From assembly GCA_905221615.1 (NCBI GenBank), contig CAJNDT010001302.1:389079-453078 (forward strand): DNA of 64,000 bases, written 5' to 3'. The first letter of the stretch is position 1, and every line of letters begins with the position of its first letter. Positions 32,277 through 43,553 of the stretch are shown here, piece by piece. The translations under genes were made by a program, and so were the position numbers. This stretch comes from Symbiodinium sp. CCMP2592. Taxonomy: Eukaryota; Sar; Dinophyceae; Suessiales; Symbiodiniaceae. Under the pieces are notes generated by a model. That model did no database searches, had not been told where the DNA came from, and was given only the letters and a program-made list of their open reading frames with translations.

Positions 32277-34660
32277 GCTTCAGGACAAGACCGATACAAG
32301 AAAAATGAGATGAAGGCATCGAAACACTCGTAAATCCTAAACCTGACGCTCCCAATCAATATGCTCTTCTTCCTGAATAGCAGTGTGTGTGTTCTCTCTC
32401 CGGCTTTAGAGTTCCAAGTTTCTGTTCTTGGGCACTCCACCTGAAGTTTGGAGCCACACAACGCAGGAATCAGGCATTCGCGTCTTGGTTGAACTCAGCA
32501 CATGCGCAGTGAAACAACCGACATGAACATGTCCTCGATCCAGCATTGCCCTACAGAAGTTCCTGTGTAGCAGTAAAAGACAGTATAAGCCCTCACAACC
32601 CTAAACCCTAAGACCCTAAGCGCCCGTTTCCCGACGCCGCTCCCAGACGCCGCGCGAGAGCCCGGTGAAAGTCGCAACAGCCGCCTCACAAAGAATTGCA
32701 GTCTATGGGAGTTCTAGTAGGTTCCGGAACATAGGGCCCAAGTCCAAGGCCTTAAACCCTAGACCTTAATCGTAACTAAACACTAAGCCTTCACCCCAAC
32801 CCAGACCCGAACCCTGAACCCTAAACATCGAGGCTTGTGGAGCTCCTCCATTCGGATAGCTAGAAGCGAGGACCAGAAAAGAGCGAACGACGCCGCTTGA
32901 AGGCTCTGGGGTTTAAAGGTTTCACTTGCGGCCTTTTGGAATGAGGATCCCCATACCACCCGCTTACTTTCCCACTGCCTTATGCTCACATTCAGCTGCC
33001 ATCTTCTCATTCGTCGAGCGCTTCTTATGTCGGTAGATGATTCGGCTCAAGGCCACTGAGAAGCCCGCCCAGCGGTTGCCGTTCCACTTGTCCAAACTCA
33101 CGTGCCCAGTCCACCTGCGAGGCAACTCTCACTTCACAGTGAAATCCAAGCAAAGAGGCATTAAGTCGCATAGCGTCTCGGGGTGTATGATGGCAAGCTC
33201 ACCGTGATGAACCCTTGGGAATAGTATTTGTAAGTATCGATGCTTATTTTAACAAATCAAAGACAGCAAAGTGCAAGCCCAGGTATCCTCGAATATTTTT
33301 CGTTCCTTGTTTACGGATTTCTTCCCACATCCTCCTCCATGTGGAAACTCTCAGTATCCCATAATTATGAGGAATAGTCCTTGAACTTGTAGTAGGGATC
33401 GGATCCCAGGCCTTGAATTTCGAAAGCTTCCTAAACCTATAGCAGGGCTCCTCAATAGAAGTTATATTCGAGGGAGTTGGACAGGAGCGGAATACGCTCT
33501 TGCGAAGGGCTAGGCGTAGGCAAATCTGAGAGGTGCCGTTCGAGTTTACTCAATAATAAGCTACATTTTCAGGGTTTCGCGCTTAAAGCTTAATATAGGG
33601 CTTTTTGCGTCGCAAAGAGTCTGAAAAGTAGAGTTTTTGTTTTGTGAAGTGCAGTGGCTTCTTTCTCTGCTCCGCAAGCAAAGCAGCAGGGAATTGGCCT
33701 GCTCTCTTCTTTAGGGTTTAGGGCTTTTTGGCTCCCGCATGGCGTGTGGTGCTGGCTTTCAGGTGCACAGGGCTGGAAGGTTTCGCAACGACGGGCATGA
33801 AGGTCTTCTCCTCACTCTGTCATTACATTGATTCTGCCGAGGGTGCTGGGTGACCACATTCTCCAAGAGTCAGTGGCGGCACTTTTGCTGAATTACATGT
33901 CTTGTAATCACGGAAGGGAAAAGAATAACGCTCTGCCGACGACTGAGGAGCTGCCAACCACTTTTCTGTGCAGTTACAGCCTACACCTGCTTGGCTCGTT
34001 AACACGACGTGCTGACTGCTAGCGTACTACTTCAAATAGCTTCTAACGTAAACACCAAGGCAAAGATGCAGAACGTTTTGACCAAGAGCAATCCACTGCA
34101 AAAGTGGCCCACCAATAGCCTGATCGCCGCTACAACCCCAAACCGCAATCAACCGTCAACCGGGCTGAGAGCCAGGAGCTTGTACTCCAAACCTTGAACT
34201 CAACTAAGGCCATGGGCCCGAAAACGAAAAGCCTCAAACCGAGCCAGGGGCCAGGGAGCATCTGCGTTGCCACGGGCTGGGAGACTGGACTGGAACCTTC
34301 CCAGAGGTTACGGTGCAGGGTTAAGCGCTGAAAGGCTTCCGGGTTCGGGGTTGCAGCGTCACAGTTAAGTAGTTCACAGTTCTGGGGTTGAAGGGGTGTA
34401 GAGTTCGCGGCACTTCAGGGTGTGCCGAGGATCTGCCGGCAGGAACCCTCGTTGTAAAACTTCGGTAAACTTTTCAAAATCCTTCAACCCCAAATTCTCG
34501 CTTGGGCCCTTTTTTTGCCACTGGACTCCTCCCTTGGACCCTAAATCCTAAACCTGGGCCCCCGGGCAGCCGGAAGCAGCGGATGTTCCTCGCCCGTGGC
34601 AGTGCCTGAAACGCTTCTTTTAAGGGGCTGCATGGGGCTTGGGCTTCAGAAATCATAATA
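32277..34660. other. intergenic, sparsely telomere-like
   Basis: Short CCCTAAA patches at 32600-32620 and 32750-32830. The rest (33000-34450) has fewer telomere-like words than most of the window. No recognisable coding region, although this is the 5' side of the reductase gene. Confidence 0.45.
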
Positions 34661-34766
34661 GAGGGCCTTAATAACTAGAATAGGGTTTTGGGGCCCATTA
34701 TACTATAATTACAATAAGGAACCTCCAGAATAGTATAGGCAATTATTAAAGGCCCCTATAGTACAG
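34661..34766. mobile_element. MITE-like element, family H copy 1
   Basis: Left AGGGCCTTAATAACTAGAAT then AGGGTTTTGGGGCCC; centre ATTATACTATAATTACAATA; right AATAGTATAGGCAATTATTA then AAGGCCCCTATAGTACAG. Confidence 0.8.
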
Positions 34767-34843
34767 ACCTCAGCCTGGGAGGTGAGGCCGCATTTCGTTG
34801 CTGATGCCAGGGCGGCATACTGCAGCTTCGCAAGACCCTGTTC

Positions 34844-34918
34844 CTTACCTTTTGTTAGTACGGAATGGAAGAATGGCAGTAAAAGTAGTTATAATTGTAC
34901 CCCATTCCCAAAGGTAAG
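34844..34918. mobile_element. family C MITE copy 3, internally deleted and inverted
   Basis: Left CTTACCTTTTGTTAGTACGG; the right end keeps AAAGGTAAG but lacks the CTACTAACC part of the arm. The centre reads in the opposite orientation to copies 1, 2 and 4. Confidence 0.75.
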
Positions 34919-34929
34919 GTTGTGATGCT

Positions 34930-36840
34930 GATTGTGCCTGCTGATGCTGAGTCCTACAAGGTCGATCCGAAACACATGCCACACGCGTCTGATTCTGATG
35001 ACGCTCGGCTGCCTTGCATCGTGGAACGGCACCGCGGACCGTTGATGTTGATATTCTCAGTGCAATGTCCGATCTGCCCACGCGTACACACAGGAATCCA
35101 GCCAGGAATCATCAGCATCAAGTGCTGTTGGGACGATCGAACCCAGGATCATCAGCATCAGCAAGCTTAGGCTATGTGAGAAAACAGCCGGGCACCGCTG
35201 CACCACAACCCGGTTCACAGGACCGGCCTTCCTGCCAGATGAAAAAGCAATTTGATGTCGTGCTTGCGGAAGCCTTCTCATGCCTGATTGCCAACCACCG
35301 GGGCTGGGTTCTCGTGCACCAAGCGAATGCTCACGATGCTCGGCCGTCCCTTGGGCTGGCGAAGCCCCAATCTAGTCAGTTGAACATTCTGCAAAATCGT
35401 GAAGCCCCAACCCACTGATGCTGGTGATGCTCGGCTGCCCGGTAGCTCATTGAAAACTCTGCAAAAGGTGAATCCCATCATGTTGGGCAGGTGAAGCCAG
35501 AACCGGCTGATGCTGGTGATGCTCGGCTGCTCGCTGGCAAGTTGAAAATTCTGCAAAAAGGTGAACCCAACCCACTGATGCTGATCATGTTCGGCTGTCG
35601 TCCTGCCGGGTGAAGCCAGAACCCGCTGATGCACCTTTTTGTTTCACTGAGCAACCGAGCAGCCGAGCATCACCAGCATCAGCGGGTTCTGGCTTCACCT
35701 GCTCAGACGGCAGCCGAGCATCCTTGCAGAATGAGCCACCGAGCAGCCGAGCATCACCAGCATCAGCGGGTCGTGGGTTCACCCGCCCAGACGACAGCCG
35801 AAGTCAATCAGCATGAGTGGGTTGGGGTTCACCTTCTTGCAAAATTTCAACTAGCCAGCGAGCAGCCGAGCATCACCAGCATCAGCGGGTTCTGGCTTCA
35901 CCCGCCCAGACGACAGCCGAACACGATCAGCATCAGTGGGTTGGGATTCATCTTCTTGCTGTTTCAATGAGCCACCGAACAGCCGAGCATCACCAGCATC
36001 AGTGGGTTCTGGCTTCATCCGCTCAGACGGCAGCCGAACTCGATCAGCATCAGTGGGTTGGGGTTCACCTTCTTGCAGAATGTTCACTGAGCAACCGAGC
36101 AGCCGAGCATCACCAGCATCAGCGGGTTCTGGCTTCACCTGCTCAGACGGCAGCCGAGCATGATCAGCATCACTGGGTTGGGGTTCACCTCCTTGCAGAA
36201 TTCTCAATGAGCCACCGAGCAGCCGAGCATCACCAGCATCAGCGGGTCGTGGGTTCACCCGCCCAGACGACAGCCGAACTCGATCAGCATCAGTGGGTTG
36301 GGGTTCACTTTCTTGCAAAATTTCAAGTAGCAAGCGAGCACCCGAGCATCACCAGCATCAGCGGGTTCTCGCTTCACCTGCTCAGACGGCAACCGAACAT
36401 GATCAGCATCACTGGGTTGGGGTTCACCTCCTTGCAGAATTCTCAATGAGCCACCGAGCAGCCGAGCATCACCAGCATCAGCGGGTCGTGGGTTCACCCG
36501 CCCAGACGACAGCCGAAGTCGATCAGCATGAGTGGGTTGGGGTTCACCTTCTTGCAAAATTTCAACTAGCCAGCGAGCAGCCGAGCATCACCAGCATCAG
36601 CGGGTTCTGGCTTCACCCGCCCAGACGACAGCCGAACACGATCAGCATCAGTGGGTTGGGATTCATCTTCTTGCAGAGTTTTCAGCTAGCCAGCGAGCAG
36701 CCGAGCATCACCAGCATCAGCGGGTTCTGGCTTCACTCGCCGAGTTGGCAGCCGAACATGATCAGCATTAGTGGGTCGGGGTTCACCTTCTTGCAGAATC
36801 TACGTCGATGAAGCCCCGACCCCCTGATGCTGATGTCGCT
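34930..36840. repeat. ~120-bp minisatellite with inverted blocks
   Basis: From 35645 to about 36800 there are roughly ten plus-orientation units of 118-120 bp (starts near 35661, 35744, 35863, 35981, 36101, 36221, 36340, 36460, 36579, 36699). Each unit has two related halves, one with AGCATCACCAGCATCAGCGG and one with GATCAGCATCANTGGGTTGG. From about 35370 to 35640 two to three units run in reverse, more decayed pieces extend back to about 34930, and a short reverse piece ends the array at 36808-36835. Period lengths are not exact multiples of three, and long frames on both strands are repeat translations. Confidence 0.9.
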
Positions 36841-36996
36841 CGGCTACTGTTCGTCAGAACCACAGCATGCGGCTGATGCATTGATGAGCTCATGCTTGCG
36901 CACCTCTGTTTCGCATATCCCTGGAACCCAAGCATCGTGCCCCCGCCTTCAATCAGAGAGTTGTTCCACATGTGGTCACAAACACCAACCCCGAAA

Positions 36997-37047
36997 TACT
37001 ATACTATACTATACTATACTATACTATACTATACTATACTATACTCT
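36997..37047. repeat. ATACT pentanucleotide microsatellite
   Basis: About ten perfect ATACT units. Confidence 0.95.
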
Positions 37048-37195
37048 ATATTATACCATATTACCCTACAGTTTACTAGACTATAAAATTCAACACCCAA
37101 GCTGCCGACCTTCAACACGCAAGCCCGAGGCGTGGCCTTGCCAATCCACGCAGCTCCCTTCAAGCATCGAGTGCACACCTGAGGGGTCCGGTTTA

Positions 37196-37300
37196 GGCCC
37201 TAAACCCTAAACCCTAAACCCTAAACCCTAAACCGTAGGGTTTAGAGCTTAGGGCTTTTTTGGGGGTTTAGGGTTCAGGGTTTAGGGGTTGAGGTTTAAA
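37196..37300. repeat. perfect CCCTAAA array facing TTTAGGG
   Basis: Five perfect CCCTAAA units (37198-37232) meet TAGGGTTTAG at once and then TTTAGGG-type decay to 37300, giving an immediate orientation switch. Confidence 0.9.
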
Positions 37301-38701
37301 GTTTTTTCTTGGAAAGACTGGAATAAGGGAGTACCTTAGGGTTTCTTTGAAGGGCTCTTGAAGGGCTCTAGACGGTGTTCCGCTTGGCCAGGGACTGGAG
37401 CTTTCAGCGAAATCTTGGTTTTAGGGCTTACTATGGTTTGGGGTTTCGGGTTTAGGGTAAATCAAGGTTTAGGGTTTATAGTCTTTTACCGGCTACCAAG
37501 AGTTGCACCCAAGCGACAAAGGGCTCAGGCATCGTTTTTGTTTACAGGATTGATGTGAAGCTCAGGCCCCAATATCATCCGGGTGATTGACAAAAACCTG
37601 GTTGTGCTGTCTGGCAGTCAACCTAAGCACCGTCAAGCCTAACACCCCGAACCCCTATTTTCGTTCTGATTCTGTCATCCTTAACCCGAAACCCATTTAC
37701 TAAACCCTGAGTTTTGGGGCTTCGATTCTAATTCCTGTGTCTTTTTTGTTCTCATGGCTTCGGTCTGGGGTTTTCGAGTCTGTGCTCCAGGCCCAGGAAT
37801 TCGGGTCCGAGCTTAGAAAAACCCATCAAATTTGTTTTCTAGGGTTTAGGGTTTCAGGGTTCATTGCTTTTTTGATACTCACACTCGGACAAAGCCTGGC
37901 AAGGTCTGCAGCGATACTGGTTTAGGGGTTAAGCATAAAACTTTTATGTCTTATGCACTGCCCGGATATAGGGACTGTCAGGGAACTGCACTACCATCCA
38001 ATAAAGCACCTAGAACTTTGGACTCACGGCTGACTTCAGCGGAGGGTTTGTTTGCTTTTGTGACTGGGCGTGTTCTGAGGAAAGGAGTATGAGTAGTATC
38101 AACTGCACCGCAAGAATTCGATGACCTGGACAATACCCCACGCAGAAAAAACCTTAAGGTTTTGGGGTTTTTGTTCTAAGGACCCAACTCGGCATGACAC
38201 AGGCACCCCAAGCCCAGCACGGACCACCAATCGGTGAGCTGGTCTTGGTCAAAAGCCAGGCTAGCATTTCGAGAAGGCCTGAGTGGGCTCCGCGGCTTCA
38301 TTGCGAGTTCACGGCTTTGTGGCAGTGGTGGCGTTGCTTCTCCATAATAAACATCAAGGACGTACCCACTACAAAACCGATTCCTACCATGGGTGTCTTT
38401 AGAAGAAGGGGTAGCTCTGGAGTTGAAGATTTGGGCTGTGATATCGGCGCATGGCCAAAAGGGCCTAAACATCCAGACACTGACTCGCCAACCGAAACAA
38501 GACGCAACAGACCATGCTCCCAATCCCATTCACCTGCACAATCAGACCAGAGGCGAAAAACACACACACTCAACTTTTAAACACTCTAAACTCTAAACCC
38601 TGAACCGGAAACCCTTGAACCGTCAGCTCCCTCTTTTGGGTCCGCCCACTGCAGCGGATCCTCCCCTGCTGCAATGTACAGCCCCTCCACCTGCAGGAAA
38701 T
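37301..38701. other. gene-free telomere-like sequence
   Basis: TTTAGGG decay (37430-37480, 37835-37860). A ~75-bp dispersed repeat at 37845-37920 (ACTCACACTCGGAC core) recurs at 40340-40403. No supported gene. Confidence 0.5.
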
Positions 38702-38757
38702 CAGTAGGGCCTTAATGATTAGAAGAGGGCTTTGGTGTTGTTTATGCTGCACATATC
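38702..38757. mobile_element. family H MITE, left-end fragment
   Basis: AGTAGGGCCTTAATGATTAG then AAGAGGGCTTTGGTG matches the family H left end. The right half is absent. Confidence 0.5.
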
Positions 38758-39016
38758 ATGGGAAGCCGTGAAGAACCGTACCACTACTTATTCACGCCCC
38801 TCCATGACCGTGTTAAAAGGTTTCTTTCACAAGGGTTGCACGAGCTACGTGTAGAGTCTACATTAGAGTCTCTCGGTTTTGAAACTCGCAGGTGGACGCT
38901 GCCACTTCACGACTGGCCCTTGAGCATTCAGCCAAGCAAGACAGCCAAAACCTTAAACTCTAAAACCCTTGAACCCTAAAACCCTTTTTTTTTACATCTG
39001 GACTTGATGAATACCA

Positions 39017-39293
39017 CCCTAAAACCCTAAACCCTAAACCCTAAACCCTAAACCCTAAAACCCTAAACCCTAAAACCTAAACCCGGACCCTGAACGCAAG
39101 CCTTAGACCTCTGCACTTTCAATTACCTCGGCTCTTGGCCTTTAAAATGGCTTGGGATTCAGGGTTTAGGGGGTTTAGGGTTCAGGGGTTTAGGGTTTAG
39201 GGTTTAAGGTTTAGGGTTTAGGGTTCAGGGTTTAGGGTTTAGGGTTTTAGGTTTAGGGTTTAGGGTGTAGGGTTTAGGGTTTAGGGTTCAGGG
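39017..39293. repeat. paired telomere-type arrays, CCCTAAA then TTTAGGG
   Basis: 39017-39083 has about nine CCCTAAA/CCCTAAAA units. After an 80-bp spacer, 39160-39293 has about 18 TTTAGGG units with single-base variants. This is the richest telomere-type block in the window. Confidence 0.9.
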
Positions 39294-39558
39294 CCAAAGG
39301 AGGCCTAGGATTCAGATCCGTAGGGCTTTAGGGTCAGTGTTGAAATTTGAGATGAGATCTAACAAAAGCAAGTCGGACGAAGGGGGTGTTAAGATAAACC
39401 CGACAAAGCCTCTAAAGTCTTTGCAATACCTTGCAGAAAACCCTTTGAGGGCTTGCTGTAAGGTTCCATTAAGGGTTCCTTTAAGGGTTTAGGGTTCTGT
39501 TGCTTAATCCTCAACCTCCAAATCCTGCAAACGCTCAGCAGCAAGCCTACCGCAATAT
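39294..39558. other. intergenic, nothing recognised
   Basis: Only short TTTAAGGGTTCC-type words near 39465-39495. Confidence 0.4.
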
Positions 39559-39658
39559 GGGGGGTTTTCCGAAACAGGGGACCCTAATATAGCATCCTGA
39601 ATACCAGGATCCGTGTTATAAGGACCCAAACCAGGTACCCATAGCTTTCCGAAGGTCT
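39559..39658. mobile_element. MITE-like element, family A copy 5
   Basis: Left GGGGGGTTTTCCGAAACAGG then GGACCCTAATATAG; right AGCTTTCCGAAGGTCTC. More diverged than copies 3 and 4. Confidence 0.7.
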
Positions 39659-39673
39659 CATATACCGTGCAAT

Positions 39674-39777
39674 GTACGGGCCTTAATAATTAGAACAGCG
39701 TTTGGTGCCCAGTATATTATAGCTGTACTGAGGAACCCGCAACACAGTATAAGTAACAATTATGGCCCCTATAGTAC
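39674..39777. mobile_element. MITE-like element, family H copy 3
   Basis: Left GTACGGGCCTTAATAATTAG; right ACAATTATGGCCCCTATAGT then AC. It lies only 15 bp from the family A copy at 39559. Confidence 0.75.
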
Positions 39778-39850
39778 CGCCATTCACCTTGGTAGAAGCC
39801 CCCGCCTCCTGCTGGCAGTCGACGGTTTCGTAGAGCTGCAGCTCCTCTGC

Positions 39851-39884
<34 letters not shown>
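39851..39884. repeat. GA microsatellite
   Basis: About 16 GA dinucleotides. Confidence 0.95.
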
Positions 39885-39885
<1 letters not shown>

Positions 39886-40979
39886 GGCCTAATTCGAGAT
39901 GTGTGCGGTCTGGATTAACAGGGTTTTTTTTGAAGGACCCTTTTCCGTCTCGCAAGATTCAGAAACAGGGTTCAGGGTTTACGGTTTAAGGGTGTAGCGG
40001 TTAACGGTTTGTGGTAAGATGCAAAACCCTAAACTCTGCCCTTGAACCCGAAAGAAAACCTAAACTAGAACCTGCTACATGCCATGCGAAGCAACTCCCT
40101 GAACCCTGAACCACGTCCTTCAACTCTTTCTCTATAGCAGATTCCACCATGTTCCCCCAGTAGGACGCGGCAGACATACAACAACAGCTTCTTACAAAGA
40201 CGCCCAAGAAGCAATTACCTTGCTTTTGTATAAAAGCCTTACACCCCCGAACCTCGACTACAGCGCCGGGCAGAGTCTCTAACACGTAGGTTCTGAGCTT
40301 CAGGGCTTTATGGGTTTGGGCTGCAGGTTTAGGGTTTACGGTTCAGGGGTTTTTTTGACACTCACACTCGGACTAAGCCTGGCAATGTCTGCATCGATAC
40401 TGGTCTCTTCGTTAACAAGCGACTGGCACGCATCACCAGATATTCATGGCATGTCCACCCAGCAATGTTTGTCCGATAGGGGTTTAGGGGTTTAGGGGCT
40501 TAGGGTTTACGCTGTCACAACTCGGACAGGCCAGGCGAGGGGTTTGGAGTTTAGGGTTTATGGTGTTGGTCTTGAGGGTTGCATGTGTAGGCGTCAACTT
40601 TTCCAGCGAGCGCCCGCGAAACCATCGAGATAATGCCTGCGGGCTCGCGGGTTGCAGACGCACTTGCCATCAAGGGTTTAGGGTTTAGGCTACAGGTTGC
40701 AGATCTCGCGTCAGAGAAAGCCTTGGCGAAGGCTTGGGCTGTCCGGTTTGGGCTGAGCTCACATTTTTGGCGAAATAATTTGTGTTCATTGTAGCCAATA
40801 ATCGTACTATCAGTATCACTACCAGTTATAACTTATAACATAAGTAACACCAATGATATCTTGTCTATGCTTCGGGGGAGGAGTCGGGGCCTGCACAGTG
40901 GACTTACAGCTTCAGGCAGATTCGGATCGGTCTGGGTCCAAACGTCGGAAGCGTGTTTGGGGATACATTGTTGTTGTGC
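39885..40979. other. gene-free telomere-like sequence
   Basis: TTTAGGG decay at 39965-40010, 40325-40350, 40480-40510 and 40545-40570. A dispersed repeat at 40340-40403 is shared with 37845-37920. A short AT-rich patch lies at 40790-40860. Confidence 0.5.
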
Positions 40980-41103
40980 CAATATGACAAGGAAGCATAC
41001 GGAATATTGTGAAAATAACAAGGAAGCCTACGGAATAGTGTCAAAGTAACAAGGCAGCCTACGGAATAGTGTCAAAATACCAAGGGAGCCTGCGGAATAG
41101 TAT
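40980..41103. repeat. ~33-bp tandem repeat, four copies
   Basis: Four units based on ACAAGGAAGCCTACGGAATA then GTGTCAAAATA, each with a few changes. Confidence 0.85.
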
Positions 41104-41356
41104 TATTTACGGCTTCTGCAAGATATGCAAGCGGAACAGAACGACAAACTCGAGCTGTTAAGCGCTATAGCTTCCTCTCAAGATGTTCCTAATAGCTGGC
41201 TTAGGCCGTGTTGCGGCCTATGAGCCTGAAACCCCAAACCTAGACACCCCCGAATTCAAAGCCATAACCTATACCCAAGCAAACACCCCTAAGACCTTTT
41301 TCAACAAAGCAAACTTGCCCTAAACCCTTTGGCCATCAATCAGCCCTCAACACGAA

Positions 41357-41457
41357 TACAGGGGCCTGAAAATTACCAAAACTATTCTCGGGGTTCCTTA
41401 AGAATCGTACTAACATATACCTCACAACCCTCTTCTAAATATCAAGGCCCCTACATT
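41357..41457. mobile_element. family H MITE, reverse copy
   Basis: Left TACAGGGGCCTGAAAATTAC then CAAAACTATTCTCGGGGTTCC; right CTCTTCTAAATATCAAGGCC then CCTACA. Confidence 0.65.
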
Positions 41458-41902
41458 AGGCTTCACTACTGGGGGGGGGATCAGAGGGAGCCTTGCTCAA
41501 GGCTTCTGGGCCTCACTTGGCCGCGAGCTCTGCGTTCCGGCGCAGGTGCCGGTAGAGTTGGAAGCCCAGAGCTCCCAGAAGAGGCGATCTCGGTTTGGGC
41601 TTTGAGGTTTTGGGTTGAGGGTCCTAAAGAGGGTCTTCTTGATTTTTGGGGTAGAGAGCTTTTTTTGGCTTAGGGTTTAGGATCTTCTTGGTTTAGGGCT
41701 TTGGGTTGAGAGCTTTTTGGTGTAGGGCTTTGGGTTGAAAGCTTTAGGTTTAGGTTTTAGGTTTTGGGGGTCTTCTTGGCTTGGGGGTTCAAGGTTTGGG
41801 GTTGAGGGCCTACGGGTCAGGGTTTCGACTCTCACAGCTTGGGCAATCCAGGCGAGGCGAATAAATGCTAGAAGTTCCATGAAAACAGAACGCCTCCTTG
41901 CG
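41458..41902. other. telomere-like decay 3' of the SDR gene
   Basis: TTTAGGG/TTTGGGT-type decay with AGAGCTTTTT and AAGCTTTAGG words at 41630-41820, then a junction motif (GGGCAATCCAGGCGAGGCGA) at about 41841. Confidence 0.5.
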
Positions 41903-43553
41903 CTAGTCTTCAATGGGGTTAAGCATGATACAGAAATACATGCAAGCACGCAACAGATCTTCCTCTCTCCCTCGCTCTCTCGCAGACTCAAGGTCTGTCA
42001 GCCGTATGAGCGAGCCCACACGAAGCCCCGAAACCGGCCAGGGCGGCGTCAGCTCCCAGATCTCAGGGAAGCAGGCAGCAATGGCAAAGAGGGGCTGCAG
42101 AGGAACCGAGTTCACAAGGATCTGTGCCTGAGGGAGGGTGTTCTAGGCAGATTGGGGTTTAGGGCTCAGGGGCTTCGAGGTTTCGCTTCTTTTGGATTCT
42201 ACCGGGTTTCGTGCCTGGGGGAGTTTAGGGTTCGTTTTGGATGCCTCTACTTGAGCTGCAAAACCAGTAGATTCCGTTGAAGGATCAAACATTGAGGCTC
42301 CAAATGCTTCAGGCCTCCTGCAGCCGCGGGTTCCCGAAGCAAAGTCGTGGAGGGCTCAGGGGTGACACTACTCAGGGTTTATGCAGGGAATGAATGCATC
42401 AGTTCTTTTGGCTCTGAGGTTTTTCCCAGAGCAGCGAGGCCTCATCGTACTGGATCGCCCGCACCACGGCCTTGGCGACCTTCGTGGGCGTCGTATATCC
42501 GAGGTGTCTGCCCGTCTCAGACACGGTGGCGCCGATCCTACCCGAGGCAGAAGCGGCCATCCCGACGTCCTCCACCAAGCCGGGGCTAACGCAGTGAAAC
42601 GTCACGGGTTTCTTTTCCAAGCGCATCTCCAGGCGGAGAGACATCGTAAAGCTGGTCAGGGCGGCCTTTGTGGCGGCATAGATGCCACCATATGCCACGC
42701 AGCAGCCCCCTGCCGTTGAAGAGATGTTGACCACATGGGCTCGCTTCTCTTTCAGCAACTCCGGCAAGAAGCTCTTCGTGAGGTGGAGAGTGCCTGAAAG
42801 GTTGGTCTGGAGCATTGCATCCATGGCCTGGTTGTCCATGGACTCGAAGAAGGCGTACCTCATCATGCCCAGAACTCCAAGAGACAAGTTGCACACCTCG
42901 GGATCCACTAACCTGGGGTCTCTGGGTTGGGAACAAGGGAAAGCTGGACAGGAAACAAAGGAAAATGAACTGCAAGGCCGCCGAAACACGCAAGGACTCC
43001 CGCATTGTTGATGAGGACTTGGCACGGGCCGAAGGTGGTGGCCTGGCGTAGGAAATCGTTTCGGCTCTCACCGTCCGTCACGTCCAACTTCACCGTCAGG
43101 ACCTTCACCTGGCAGCTTCTCCACAAGAAGAAAAGGCTCTAGCTTTGCAAATTTCACTGCCCCCTGCCCTCTGCCCTGCCCTGCTTGCCTTCGGGAAGTG
43201 TTTCGCAAGGTCGGCCTTGACCTCTTCCAGCTTCTCCACGCGCCGGGCACCCAAGACAAGCTTCTCCGCGCCCTCAGCCGCCAGCGCATGCGCGATGAAC
43301 ACCCCCAGACCATCGGAGGCGCCGGTGACTGCGCAGCACAGCCCCTTCAGCTCGTGCACACGCTTTGGGAAGAATGTCACGTACAACAACACCGCCAGCA
43401 GTGACAGCAAGAGAGCCCCACCTGCCACCGATGAACATCGAAACCTCTACACCTAAAGGGCAGTGATCCCCTGAACCGAGAATTCTAGCCTACCGCCTCT
43501 TCTGCACACCCGGGCAGGCCTGTGCAGCATAACAGCCACAGGAGCAGCCACAT
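41903..43553 (-). CDS. membrane-anchored short-chain dehydrogenase/reductase, copy 1
   Basis: NAD(P)-dependent oxidoreductase of the classical SDR family; the substrate is not predictable (DHRS7- or ketosphinganine-reductase-like layout). Reconstructed exons: 43553-43520, 43421-43189, 43108-42998, 42896-42441, and 42127 onward. The introns are GC-AG (98 bp), GC-AG (80), GT-AG (101) and GC-AG (313); all but the first are phase 0. The protein begins MWLLLWLLCCTGGALLLSLL, an N-terminal membrane anchor, then TGASDGLG (cofactor loop, ~44-51), NNAG (~123-126), NISS, and the catalytic Y-x-x-x-K as YAATK (~199-203). The last exon supplies AQILVNSVPLQPLFAIAACF, whose start aligns with the paralogue. 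The true stop is uncertain: the frame closes at 41903, but alignment with copy 2 fails after the WE near 42053, so a further small exon may exist. Intron 3 is absent from copy 2, and its acceptor choice is tentative. Confidence 0.75.

Noticed and set aside
34930-36840. Regular repeats reminiscent of a CRISPR array, and long frames on both strands
   Set aside because: Units are contiguous ~120-bp minisatellite copies without unique spacers; the frames are repeat translations rich in His/Gln or Pro/Asp and occur on both strands.
37196-39293. A true chromosome end
   Set aside because: Arrays are short, interstitial and switch orientation, with genes on both sides.
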